Below are positions 35,092 through 43,466 of a DNA stretch of 50,903 nucleotides, piece after piece (position 1 is the stretch's first letter; each line of letters begins with the position of its first letter). The stretch lies in NCBI GenBank assembly GCA_031282835.1, contig JAITCU010000006.1:1-50903 (forward strand). The letters are read 5' to 3'. The translations under genes were made by a program, and so were the position numbers. The notes under the pieces are model-generated. The model made no database searches and was not told the DNA's origin. It saw nothing but the letters and a program-made list of their open reading frames with translations. This DNA is from Puniceicoccales bacterium. Lineage in GTDB: Bacteria; Verrucomicrobiota; Verrucomicrobiia; Opitutales; JAIRLM01.

Positions 35092-36562
35092 CACGTTTTC
35101 CTTGCCGGTCTGGGTGAACGAAGCAGGGTCCCGTTTGAGATTCGGTTGCAAACGGTATGCAGCGAAGTGTAATACCCATAGAACGAATTTTTTCCTCCGC
35201 TTTTTCATCAAAGGAAAAGAATGTCTCAGCGAAACCGCTCTCCGATTGAAAAAATTCTTCAAACTCTTCGTAGGTTCCCATGCACCTGCTCTTTTGCGCT
35301 TTAAATTCCTGCGCCCGGCAAAATAGCGATTTTTGAATATCCATCAATAGTCCTTCGGCTTTTTCGACGAACTCTTCAACGGATAGGGAACTTTTTTGAC
35401 TATTGTCTCTCCGCGTTATTGACACATGTCCATTTTGAAGTTCGCGCCCGCCAACCTCCGTACGAATGGGAACGCCCTTTTTAATCCATTCCCATGATTT
35501 CTCTCCCCCTCGCTTGTCTCGGGCATCCACCAGAACGCGAAGGGCTTGGCCGTGAAATGTTTTTGTGCATAGCCGACGGCGGAGTGCCTCGCAGTAGTTT
35601 ACTAGTGCCTGCGTTTCTTCCGCATTGTGCAGAATGGGGAGGATGACAATTTGCTGCGGTGCCAGCCGGGGCGGAAGGACTAGCCCATCGTCGTCGGAGT
35701 GGATCATGATAAGTCCACCCATGAGCCGGGTGCTTACGCCCCAGGAAGTTGTCCAAGCATAGGTTAGCTTACCGTCCGGATCGGTAAATTGAATGTTGCA
35801 TGCCCGGGCGAAGTTCTGCCCCAAAAAATGCGATGTTCCCGCTTGCAAGGCTTTGCCATCCTGCATCATGGCTTCGATGGCCATGGTTTCAACGGCTCCG
35901 GGGAAACGCTCGCCCTCGGATTTTCGTCCGCAGATGACTGGCATGGCCATATGTTCCTCGGCAAACACACGATAGACATCCAACATGCGACGAGCTTCCT
36001 CTTCCGCCTCTTCTCTCGACGCATGAGCCGTGTGGCCCTCCTGCCAGAGAAATTCGGTTGTGCGCAGGAAAAGCCTGGTGCGCATTTCCCAGCGGACCAC
36101 GTTAGCCCACTGATTGATGAGCAGGGGCAGGTCGCGGTGGGACTGGACCCAGCGGGAAAAAGATTCGCCGATGATGGTTTCCGAGGTTGGCCGGACGATT
36201 AACGCCTCCTCCAGTGGCGATGCAGGCTTTAGCCCGCCACTTCCATCGGCAACCAGCCGGGAATGGGTGACCACGGCGCATTCTTTGGCAAAACCCTCCA
36301 CATGGGCGGCTTCCTTTTCGAAGAAACTTTTGGGGATGAACAGGGGAAAATAGGCGTTCACGTGGCCTGTTTCTTTAATCATGCGATCCAGTGCGGCTTG
36401 GATTTGTTCCCAAATTGCATAACCCCATGGCTTTATGACCATACACCCCCGCACGGGGCTGCTCTCCGCCAGGTCGGCGGCGCGGATCACCTGCTGGTAC
36501 CATTCGGCATAATTCTCACTACGCGTTGGACTTATGGCATTCGTCTGCGATTTCATTTTCAA
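35069..36562 (-). CDS. proS: Prolyl-tRNA synthetase, short (archaeal/eukaryote-like) type
   Basis: 497 aa class II synthetase without the large editing insertion of E. coli ProRS. Motif 2 region V-V-R-W-E-M-R-T-R-L-F-L-R-T-T-E-F-L-W-Q-E-G-H-T is complete. R-P-T-S-E-T-I-I lies in the active site, and Q-A-G-T-S-H-F-L-G-Q-N-F and T-T-S-W-G-V-S-T-R-L-M-G follow. The C terminus ends in Tyr as in ProS type 3. The ATG at 36562 is followed closely by a second at M3. Confidence 0.95.
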   Translation of the reverse strand: MKMKSQTNAISPTRSENYAEWYQQVIRAADLAESSPVRGCMVIKPWGYAIWEQIQAALDRMIKETGHVNAYFPLFIPKSFFEKEAAHVEGFAKECAVVTHSRLVADGSGGLKPASPLEEALIVRPTSETIIGESFSRWVQSHRDLPLLINQWANVVRWEMRTRLFLRTTEFLWQEGHTAHASREEAEEEARRMLDVYRVFAEEHMAMPVICGRKSEGERFPGAVETMAIEAMMQDGKALQAGTSHFLGQNFARACNIQFTDPDGKLTYAWTTSWGVSTRLMGGLIMIHSDDDGLVLPPRLAPQQIVILPILHNAEETQALVNYCEALRRRLCTKTFHGQALRVLVDARDKRGGEKSWEWIKKGVPIRTEVGGRELQNGHVSITRRDNSQKSSLSVEEFVEKAEGLLMDIQKSLFCRAQEFKAQKSRCMGTYEEFEEFFQSESGFAETFFSFDEKAEEKIRSMGITLRCIPFATESQTGPCFVHPDRQGKRVIWARSY

Positions 36563-36605
36563 ATTCCTTCGATATTAGTACGCACGGATTCTCCAATCGG
36601 ATAAG

Positions 36606-36911
36606 CTAGCGTATTTTATTTATGGTGAAGCCTGGTAAACTTTTATCGGATCGTCCTTTTTTCTTGCTTGGCTTCGGCGACTTGGGCCGACTTAATAAAA
36701 GTTTACCAGGCTTTACTGTATTTGTTGATGATATCCACAGAATGGCTTTTGCGGCTGGCAGCGGACTGGCCCGTCCTAAAGACAGAGGAAACTCTCGTGA
36801 AAACGAAGGTTTCAGTTTGAAGCCAGGTGTCAGTTCTGGGAGTAGGAACATTTGCAGTTCCTGGGCACAATCGGAAGTACCTGTTGGGGATGTGGCGGTA
36901 ACGTTTTTCAT
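36606..36911 (-). CDS. Small conserved protein, paralogue B, with C-terminal extension
   Basis: 101 aa. Residues 1-63 are the family core (L-T-P-G-F-K-L, F-S-R-E-F-P, L-G-R-A-S-P-L-P-A-A-K-A-I). The last 40 residues are basic and come from an inserted element with a 19-bp perfect inverted repeat (36628-36646 / 36695-36713). Without it the protein would end like paralogues A and C. The promoter-dyad module B lies directly upstream. It is downstream of nothing on its strand, hence its own transcription unit. Function unknown. Confidence 0.6.
   Translation of the reverse strand: MKNVTATSPTGTSDCAQELQMFLLPELTPGFKLKPSFSREFPLSLGRASPLPAAKAILWISSTNTVKPGKLLLSRPKSPKPSKKKGRSDKSLPGFTINKIR
36625..36716. 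repeat. Inverted-repeat insertion within paralogue B
   Basis: Arms AAGCCTGGTAAACTTTTAT and its exact complement (19 bp, one mismatch if extended to 22) flank about 48 nt. The insertion replaces the normal 3' end of the small gene. Not seen elsewhere in the window. Confidence 0.6.
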
Positions 36912-36976
36912 ATTAAACTTTCTTCTCTAGAATTCGAATTCTGGGTTCATCCTGAACATAAATTGCGGAATGTCAA
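36912..36976 (-). promoter_or_regulatory. Promoter-dyad module B
   Basis: Read on the minus strand: TTGACA (36971-36976), a weak CAGGAT -10, then the perfect 14-nt dyad AGAATTCGAATTCT (36929-36942), a purine-rich ribosome site and the ATG 17 nt after the dyad. Spacing from -35 to dyad is the same as in modules A and C. Confidence 0.65.
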
Positions 36977-37262
36977 TGATTTTGTGAAAAACACCCATAA
37001 AAATTTCCCATGCGCCTGGGACGTGCAAAAAGCCAGTCGCGGCCCGCCAAGTTCTACGAATAAAAGTTGCCACTGACGGCGGGACGGGAGCGTTTTTCAC
37101 CGCAAACTCAGCTACATAAACCGATTTCTATGCGAGCGGCAAAACTCTGAATTACCCTAACATCAAGTCCGAGATGGACGAATTTTTAATTGGCTTGCCA
37201 TGATTAGCCAATAGCCATAAAACGTGCGTGCGCTGGTCCAAGTCGGTGCACGGACACGTGTT
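36977..37262. other. Gene-free spacer with repeat copy
   Basis: No gene is supported. 37150-37205 matches the minus strand of 375-435 (CCCTAACATC, GACGAATTTTT, TTGCCATGA). It is probably a remnant of a dispersed element. Confidence 0.4.
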
Positions 37263-37700
37263 TTAAATGTCCCGAGGTCGGCATGGACGAAAATGTCCAA
37301 TGACCACGTCGATGGGGCCTATGGCGGAGAAGCCAAATTGCTCCCGGAGGTTATCGGCGACGGATTCCTGAATTTTCAGTGAAAGCGCTGGTACGTTGCA
37401 ACCAAAAGGTGCTCGTAGGTAAATGCTAACCGAAAGAATGGATTTTTTTTCGCGGATGCGAATGCATGGATGGCCCGCAGGGCTAAGGGTGTCACATATG
37501 CCCCGGATGGTCCCGCGGATTGCGCGCACGGAAACGGAAACGGTTCCCCATTCGCCACCGGCAATGAGAATCTTTTTCCTCCAGCAGCAAATGGAACGCC
37601 ATAGGACAAATAATCCGATGGCAACGGCACAAAAAAGTACCACCCCCTGCCGATGATCCACGGCAAATGTCAGAAAGTCTCGGAAAAGGCGTTCCATCAT
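37263..37700 (-). CDS. AmaP-like membrane-anchored alkaline-shock-associated protein
   Basis: 145 aa. One or two membrane spans near the N terminus (V-V-L-F-C-A-V-A-I-G-L-F-V-L-W) are followed by a small domain with V-S-V-R-A-I-R-G-T-I-R-G and S-V-S-I-Y-L-R-A-P-F-G-C-N-V, similar in pattern to AmaP and Asp23 strands. It lies 9 bp downstream of the Asp23 gene in the same unit, as AmaP does in Firmicutes, where it anchors Asp23 to the membrane. Assignment rests on neighbour and layout. Confidence 0.6.
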   Translation of the reverse strand: MMERLFRDFLTFAVDHRQGVVLFCAVAIGLFVLWRSICCWRKKILIAGGEWGTVSVSVRAIRGTIRGICDTLSPAGHPCIRIREKKSILSVSIYLRAPFGCNVPALSLKIQESVADNLREQFGFSAIGPIDVVIGHFRPCRPRDI

Positions 37701-37709
37701 GCACTCCCA

Positions 37710-38141
37710 TTATTCTCTCCCGCTCAGGGGTAATGTGGTTTCGGGCTTATCTTCGCGGGCACGGATGCCGTCGATGGTCACATTAACTTGTGCCACCGAT
37801 TTGTTGGTCATGAATGCTATTTGTTGGGCCACGCTCTGTTGAATTTGCGCAGCGACCTGCGTGAGCGGGCATCCAAAATAGAGTAGCACACGGATGTCGA
37901 TGGTGTAGCGCCCCTGCTCGTCCTCCTTAACCGTTACGCCCCGATCGGTTTCACGTTTGGAAAAAATTTCTGCGATGCCGTCGATGAACCGTCCCCCCAC
38001 CTGGGCAACGCCGTCCACGGACAAAGCGCTATAGCGAACGATGCTGGCGATAACACTATGGTTGATGCGGATCTCTCCGTCGGCAACCATGGCAGCTTCT
38101 ACGATATCATCCGTGGGATTGTTACGCGATTTTCGATTCAT
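37710..38141 (-). CDS. Asp23/Gls24 family envelope-stress protein
   Basis: 143 aa. Typical opening [19 protein letters not shown], then V-D-G-V-A-Q-V-G-G and the pair [13 protein letters not shown] and [11 protein letters not shown]. Its ATG overlaps the accC stop by 4 bp, so it belongs to the accB-accC unit. The link to biotin carboxylase is also seen in Gram-positive genomes (accC next to asp23), which suggests coupling to envelope lipid supply. Confidence 0.88.
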   Translation of the reverse strand: MNRKSRNNPTDDIVEAAMVADGEIRINHSVIASIVRYSALSVDGVAQVGGRFIDGIAEIFSKRETDRGVTVKEDEQGRYTIDIRVLLYFGCPLTQVAAQIQQSVAQQIAFMTNKSVAQVNVTIDGIRAREDKPETTLPLSGRE

Positions 38142-39511
38142 ATGGCTTTCTCCGCTGGATCCGATGGAAGACGCTTGGAAAACGCCTCAATGAAGCCGGT
38201 GTCAACTTGGCCGCTGACAAAAAGGGGATCTTGCATGATGGCGCGCTGGAAGGGAATGGTGGTGGCAACGCCGCGAACGATGTATCCGGAAAGTGCCTGG
38301 CTCATGCGCCGAATAGCTTCACCCCGATCCTGCCCGACCGCAATCACTTTTCCAATCATACTATCATAATATTGTGGGATGCGGTAACCGCCGTAAACAT
38401 GCGAATCGACGCGGATGCCGCGGCCACCTGGGGCGTAATAGAGAGAAATTTCGCCCGGCTGGGGTGCAAAATTACGGGTGAAATCCTCCGCATTGATGCG
38501 GCACTGAATGGCGTGGCCGGAAAAGCGCACGTCCCGCTGGGAAAAACTTAAAGCCTCCCCCTGGGCAATGCGTAATTGCCATTGGACCAGGTCGATGCCC
38601 GTGATCTCCTCGGTCACGCCGTGCTCCACTTGTATGCGGGTATTCATCTCCATGAAGTAAAAATTTCCGTTGGTGTCCACCAGAAACTCCACCGTTCCCG
38701 CATTTTCATAGCGGCATGCCCGTACAAGGCGTACCGCCGCCTTGCCCATTTTTTGCCGCAGTCCAGGTGTGAGAAAGGTCGACGGGGCTTCCTCAACCAG
38801 CTTCTGGTAGCGTCGTTGGATGGAGCAATCCCGTTCCCCCAGGTGAACCACGTTGCCCTTTGGGTCGGCTAGAATCTGAAATTCAATGTGGCGCGGGTTT
38901 TCGATGAATTTTTCCATGTAGAGCTCGCCGGTGCCGAAATTTTTCTCCGCTTCCGCCCGGGCTACGCCAAATTCTTTCATGAACGCTGCTGGCGTGTGCA
39001 CCAATCGCATGCCCTTCCCGCCGCCGCCGGCGACCGCCTTGAGAAGCACGGGAAATCCGATCTTCCGGGCGATTTTCACGCCCTCCGCCTCAGATTCCAC
39101 GACACCCTCACTGCCAGGAGTCACGGGAACCTTGGCTTTCCGGGCCACTTCCTTGGCCGAAGCCTTATTACCCATGAGTTCGATGGTTTGTGGCGACGGC
39201 CCGATGAAAACGATGTTACAACTGCGGCACTGATCGGCAAATTTGGCATTCTCCGACAGAAATCCATAGCCTGGGTGGATAGCGTCCACGTTGCTGATTT
39301 CGGCGGCGGCGAGGATGCGGTCGCTGCGCAGATAACTTGCGGATGCGGGTGCGGGACCAATGCAAATGGCTTCGTCTGCCAAGTGCACGTGTAAGGAATC
39401 GGCATCCGCCTCCGAATACACGGCCACCGTTTTGAGACCTAACTCCTTGCAGGCCCGGATGACACGCAGGGCAATCTCCCCTCGATTGGCAATGAGCACT
39501 TTCTCAAACAT
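38138..39511 (-). CDS. accC: Acetyl-CoA carboxylase, biotin carboxylase subunit
   Basis: 457 aa. ATP-dependent carboxylation of biotin on AccB. Seen are [11 protein letters not shown] at the start, [10 protein letters not shown], the Gly-rich ATP-grasp loop [23 protein letters not shown], and the catalytic [10 protein letters not shown]. Length equals the family. It lies 6 bp downstream of accB. Confidence 0.97.
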   Translation of the reverse strand: MFEKVLIANRGEIALRVIRACKELGLKTVAVYSEADADSLHVHLADEAICIGPAPASASYLRSDRILAAAEISNVDAIHPGYGFLSENAKFADQCRSCNIVFIGPSPQTIELMGNKASAKEVARKAKVPVTPGSEGVVESEAEGVKIARKIGFPVLLKAVAGGGGKGMRLVHTPAAFMKEFGVARAEAEKNFGTGELYMEKFIENPRHIEFQILADPKGNVVHLGERDCSIQRRYQKLVEEAPSTFLTPGLRQKMGKAAVRLVRACRYENAGTVEFLVDTNGNFYFMEMNTRIQVEHGVTEEITGIDLVQWQLRIAQGEALSFSQRDVRFSGHAIQCRINAEDFTRNFAPQPGEISLYYAPGGRGIRVDSHVYGGYRIPQYYDSMIGKVIAVGQDRGEAIRRMSQALSGYIVRGVATTIPFQRAIMQDPLFVSGQVDTGFIEAFSKRLPSDPAEKAI

Positions 39512-39517
39512 GGCACA

Positions 39518-39973
39518 TCAATTGGGACGAACTTTAAAAAGCGATTGGCCGTACTCAACGGCCTGGCCATCTTTAACCAGGACATCCACCACCGTTCCCG
39601 CGACTTCCGCGGGAATTTCGTTAAGTACCTTCATGGCCTCAATAATACAAACCACCGTATTGGTTTGAATGGTGCTGCCGATTTCCACGAAAGCGGGACG
39701 ATCTGGCGCTGGCGCCCGATAAAAGGTCCCAACCATGGGTGAGCCAATGGTCAAAATTTGTGCCTCCAATTCCTGCGGGTGAGAAATGGGCCCGACCGCA
39801 CCCTGCGGCGGAAAACCCATCGTCGGTGGCATTACGCCATAGATCGGTGTGACAGAGTCCTGGGACTTTCGCCGACAAAGGCGCACACGGGTACCATCCC
39901 GTTCCAGCTCAACTTCTTCCAGTTCGTAGGCCTTGATCAGCGCCGCCAGCTTTTCAATTTCTTTGTTGTCCAA
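39518..39973 (-). CDS. accB: Acetyl-CoA carboxylase biotin carrier protein
   Basis: 151 aa from a TTG at 39973 with AGGGGTGG upstream, matching the usual M-D-x-x-x-I start (D-N-K-E-I-E-K-L); a GTG at 39991 is also open. The biotinyl site is E-A-M-K-V-L-N-E-I in the C-terminal barrel. The N-terminal helix, a Pro/Gly linker and the thumb are present. First gene of accB-accC-asp23-amaP-like. The window also holds the bioDA fusion, which would help supply its cofactor. Confidence 0.92.
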   Translation of the reverse strand: MDNKEIEKLAALIKAYELEEVELERDGTRVRLCRRKSQDSVTPIYGVMPPTMGFPPQGAVGPISHPQELEAQILTIGSPMVGTFYRAPAPDRPAFVEIGSTIQTNTVVCIIEAMKVLNEIPAEVAGTVVDVLVKDGQAVEYGQSLFKVRPN

Positions 39974-40265
39974 CGCCCACCCCTTTCGCACCTATTTCTG
40001 GGCGGGAATCCTCCGAACGCAATGCCTTTCTTTCTTTCCGGCCGATGGTGTAGTTCGCCGCCACCTTTAAGTTCCTTGTGGGACATGATATCGGGCAAAT
40101 TTGCGGCAAGGAATGACCCTTCCGCTGGTCGCATTAAGACGGTTCATGTGGCGGGTTGTTTTTTCGCTTTACTTTAATTGAATTTCATATATGCGTATGG
40201 GCAGTATGATAATTGCAGAGCGCATATCCGATTTGGTTTGCGGTCCAGGAAACAGGGGTAAACCT
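39974..40265. other. Divergent intergenic region
   Basis: Lies between accB (minus) and the 40266 gene (plus) and must hold both promoters. No strong -35/-10 pair stands out. An AT-rich TTTACTTTAATTGAATTTCATAT patch is at 40168-40190, split here only for description. An in-frame ATG at 40191 exists but lacks a ribosome site. Confidence 0.3.
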
Positions 40266-41714
40266 ATGCCGACTCCAACGAAGATTATTTTGTTTGTGGG
40301 TGTGGTGTTGGGTTGTGTGACAATTGCCGCGGCAATTGGCGGAGTTGCTGGTTTGTTGACTATCCAAACGGTGCTAACCGTTGCAGTCCCTAGCTGCGTG
40401 TCTTGCGTCGGCTGCGGGTTGTTTATCTTCCTTCGCCGCACTTTAGTGCCACCGCCACCAGGGAGCAATGTTGGCCAGTCCTCGCAGCGAGGATCGCAAC
40501 CACCAAATTTGCCGCAAGCTGGTCCCACCCCATCCGTCCAACCAAACCCTCCTGACGCTTCGTCCCCCCCCAAATGGAGATCGCAACCACCAAAGTTGCC
40601 GCCAGCTGGTCCCACCCCATCCGTCCAATCAAACCCTCCTGACGCTTCGCCCCCCTCCCCTCCAAAGTGGGTAGTACGGCTACATCATAATTGCATCATC
40701 GCAGTGGATGGGTCACCGAAAGGCCTCCGCGGGCAGCCATTGCGATTCGATGTTGATGATCCGAGCAAGTATGCTGATGTTTTAGCGAAAGTACAACAGA
40801 GGATAATAGGGGATGCTTATGATGGGACGGTCGAACTGTTGATAGACGATTCGGGCACACAGGACTCAGAAGCATGGATGCTTGCGATACCGAGCTGCCC
40901 AGGATTACATCCGCACGTTTGCAGGCTCAGTCTGCCTTGTAAAGGGGCTGAGATCGGTAACCTACAACGATTGATCCAAGATCTTGTCAACCTCCAAACG
41001 GTTAGTCTCCATTGCAAGGTGTGCTGCAAATTACCGATCGGCATTACGCGGGCCCTATGCAATTTGGAAAAATTAAGAGGGGTAACCCTTGAGAACTTCA
41101 ACGCAATAGGTTTCCCAGATGACTGTAGGACCAATATAGCCGATCTGTACGTATATGACTGTGCGAGCTTCGACCCAGGTGGATTTTCCGCCTTGGAAAG
41201 TTTGGAAAATTTAACACTCAGGTCTGTTGTTTTTGCCGGCAAAGATTATCCAGGTGGCCTTCTTCACCTCAAAACGCTCGAGGTAAACGTTGAGACTCTT
41301 AAGCAAAATGGAGAATTTTTTAGCCGAGTTAAACTCCCTGCCATTCAGACGTTAATTGTTGACCTTAGTAACTTTCATCATCGGAGGATTGATGAACAAG
41401 CTAATGTCTACGCGTGCCTAAAAAAAGTAGTGCCTGGAGTGAAAAGTCTCACGATTGGCGGGGGTTATAATTTTGACATTCGCAATATACTATTAGAGTC
41501 TCCGTTGTGCGAATCCATACAACTTGCTTTTTGGAACGGCGATGGAACTCCAACATCAGACCTTATGGACGCCATCGTGACCGCAAAGAAAAACGGAGAA
41601 CTTCCGAAGCTTCAAACCATCAAGTTCCCGAAGGGTGCACTTGCCGCCCTGCCATCGCAGCGTTTTAATTTACTGAAGGGAGTAGGCTTAAAAGCTGAAG
41701 AGCTCCCACAATGA
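40266..41714 (+). CDS. Putative effector: bilobed membrane hairpin, Pro-rich tandem repeat, LRR-like domain
   Basis: 482 aa from the ATG at 40266, preceded by AGGGG at good spacing. Residues about 6-58 are two hydrophobic lobes (I-I-L-F-V-G-V-V-L-G and V-L-T-V-A-V-P-S-C-V), an Inc-like layout. Then come two tandem 29-residue units rich in Pro (each with A-G-P-T-P-S-V-Q and N-P-P-D-A-S), encoded by an 87-bp DNA repeat. The rest shows leucine-rich periodicity (L-V-N-L-Q-T-V-S-L, L-E-K-L-R-G-V-T-L, L-E-S-L-E-N-L-T-L, L-H-L-K-T-L-E-V). LRRs usually bind proteins. Placement in a host or inclusion membrane is inferred, not shown. Confidence 0.65.
   Translation: MPTPTKIILFVGVVLGCVTIAAAIGGVAGLLTIQTVLTVAVPSCVSCVGCGLFIFLRRTLVPPPPGSNVGQSSQRGSQPPNLPQAGPTPSVQPNPPDASSPPKWRSQPPKLPPAGPTPSVQSNPPDASPPSPPKWVVRLHHNCIIAVDGSPKGLRGQPLRFDVDDPSKYADVLAKVQQRIIGDAYDGTVELLIDDSGTQDSEAWMLAIPSCPGLHPHVCRLSLPCKGAEIGNLQRLIQDLVNLQTVSLHCKVCCKLPIGITRALCNLEKLRGVTLENFNAIGFPDDCRTNIADLYVYDCASFDPGGFSALESLENLTLRSVVFAGKDYPGGLLHLKTLEVNVETLKQNGEFFSRVKLPAIQTLIVDLSNFHHRRIDEQANVYACLKKVVPGVKSLTIGGGYNFDIRNILLESPLCESIQLAFWNGDGTPTSDLMDAIVTAKKNGELPKLQTIKFPKGALAALPSQRFNLLKGVGLKAEELPQ
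40494..40667 (+). repeat. 87-bp tandem duplication
   Basis: Copies start at 40494 and 40581 (TCGCAACCACCAAA). They are about 95% identical and in frame, coding 29 residues each. Confidence 0.85.
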
Positions 41715-41762
41715 GTTACAAAGCTCTATCGCGAGAGCAATATCCGCGGATAACCGTGCAGA

Positions 41763-41860
41763 ATGGTTGCCGACGAGCAACCTCGGTTTCAAAAGCTTCA
41801 CTTGGCAATCGATGAACGCAAAGAAATTGTTGCGTTTCACCTGTCAATTGTGGTGCTTTA
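41763..41860 (+). pseudogene. Transposase internal fragment
   Basis: Reads R-F-Q-K-L-H-L-A-I-D-E-R-K-E-I-V-A-F-H-L-S, matching the W-R-K-L-H-L-A-V-D-E ... E-I-V-A block around the second catalytic Asp of IS5-type transposases. Stops lie just upstream in this frame. It is joined in frame to the following gene only by accident. Confidence 0.5.
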
Positions 41861-42041
41861 TGGCATCCAGGAGCGTCTTTTCCTTGTCCCATATAACTGT
41901 CTTACTGATACTAATAAAATGCACATGCCTCTTGGAGCTATTTCGCCTCAGCGTTTATGTGTGGAGATGTTAGCGGTTAGATTCCAAAATTTAACAAGTC
42001 TGTATCGACATTTAATTTATGGTGTATTAAAATTGATATTG

Positions 42042-43466
42042 ATGAATATCCATTTTGGGGGCCCGTTTTTTCAGCAGCCAGATACCGCCTCCGGCGAGAT
42101 TCGCTCCCAAGGTGTTAGCCCCGCCAGTTCCATTCAGGCTCCCGTGGGGATACAGCACGTGGGCCAGTCTGCACCAATCGCAATCGACCGGGATGCGGAG
42201 ATAGCGGCGATGGACATTGGCAGACAATTTGCTGCCAATCCCGAAAGAAAAGCCATTCGGCAAAGAAACATGAATGCATTCTCCCAAGACATTCGGTACG
42301 GAGTCCAAAATGGATCTTTGAAAGAGTTTACACCGGGGTGGGCAATCATTGGCGATAAGCCCGGTGGCGTTGAAGGCGGTTTTACGATCCGCCGGGTTTA
42401 CATGGGCGATATGGCGAGCTTTTTTCAAGATAGCCCGGAGGGATTTGCACAGTTGCAGAAGATATCCCAGGAGAATAGCCTACTCCTTCCCCCATCGCTC
42501 TGGGCTGAAAACCTAGGCGATAAAACTCTACACGAGGCACTTAGTCAGCTCCCCCAAAGCCAACGGAATGAAACAGCAAAAATGGTGATGGATCTTACCC
42601 CTGCCTATTGCAAAAGTTACATGGTCAAAGTTGTCTTTGGAAAAGGCGATGTCGAAAGCGATGGAACCGTATTCTGCAAACCAAATCCCAAGGGTAGACT
42701 CCACCGTTTATTTACAAAACGATCCAGTGATGATATCAATAGAGAAGTTTTACAGGAATTTGCTGCGCTGCAAGTTACCCGTGCGCTTTCCCCGGACTTG
42801 GCTCCGGAGGTGCTTTTGGGAAATGTGAAAACAAATGGACATAAGGATCGCTATTTTTTGATGACGGAAATGGCAGGAAGTGGTGACAGCACTGCCTCAT
42901 TCCAGACACTCGGGGAGGCCGACGTTGAAAAAGGCGGCGTTGATGAGAAGTTTGCGGGCCTTTCCTATGCGCTCACCGTTGGATTACTGGGGGACAGGGA
43001 CGCGAATAAAAATGGAAATGTCGGCTTGCTCAAGCGGGGCGATGGTCTGCCCCAACCCTTTCTTTTCGACCTGGGGCATCCGGTCCCCAACGGCTATGAG
43101 CTGGATGCAGCCACGCTTCTTCCAAAAAAGACCTCCGAAGGTAGCACAGGATTTTACTTGGGGAAGCTTAACAAAAGTGATGTCCTTGACGTCAACAAGC
43201 GGAGGGCTCACCTTGTCAATCTCCTCGCGCATCGCATGGAAATTGAAGAAGCCATGCAGTTGGCCATTGGCCAGATCCCACCGGAATCGCCGGGAATGAA
43301 GGTTTTAACGGACATGGGACGTGAATTTGCGCAGAGAATGGATTATTTGTACAACATCCTCCAGAATTCCGCTCCAGCGACGCCTGCCGTTGAGCCCCAG
43401 CGGAGGCGGAGATTTGCGTCGAAATCTCTTAGGCACCACCAGCGCCCGCATACAAAACCCGCATAA
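42042..43466 (+). CDS. Putative kinase-fold effector
   Basis: 474 aa from the ATG at 42042; the frame is open from 41763, but that part is transposase-like. No family is certain. The C-terminal half has a kinase-like order: V-F-C-K213-P (ATP Lys), an acidic helix N-R-E-V-L-Q-E-F, hinge F-L-M-T-E-M-A, catalytic loop L-G-D318-R-D-A-N-K-N-G-N and metal loop F-L-F-D343-L-G-H. The G-D-x-D-x(4)-N plus D-x-G pattern is closer to HipA, actin-fragmin or PI3/4-kinase types than to Ser/Thr kinases. Its 3' end overlaps truA by 38 bp on the other strand. It may be a host-targeted effector; that is inference. Confidence 0.5.
   Translation: MNIHFGGPFFQQPDTASGEIRSQGVSPASSIQAPVGIQHVGQSAPIAIDRDAEIAAMDIGRQFAANPERKAIRQRNMNAFSQDIRYGVQNGSLKEFTPGWAIIGDKPGGVEGGFTIRRVYMGDMASFFQDSPEGFAQLQKISQENSLLLPPSLWAENLGDKTLHEALSQLPQSQRNETAKMVMDLTPAYCKSYMVKVVFGKGDVESDGTVFCKPNPKGRLHRLFTKRSSDDINREVLQEFAALQVTRALSPDLAPEVLLGNVKTNGHKDRYFLMTEMAGSGDSTASFQTLGEADVEKGGVDEKFAGLSYALTVGLLGDRDANKNGNVGLLKRGDGLPQPFLFDLGHPVPNGYELDAATLLPKKTSEGSTGFYLGKLNKSDVLDVNKRRAHLVNLLAHRMEIEEAMQLAIGQIPPESPGMKVLTDMGREFAQRMDYLYNILQNSAPATPAVEPQRRRRFASKSLRHHQRPHTKPA

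Noticed and set aside
40494..40667. CRISPR array
   Set aside because: Only two direct units of 87 bp with no spacers, in frame within a coding sequence.
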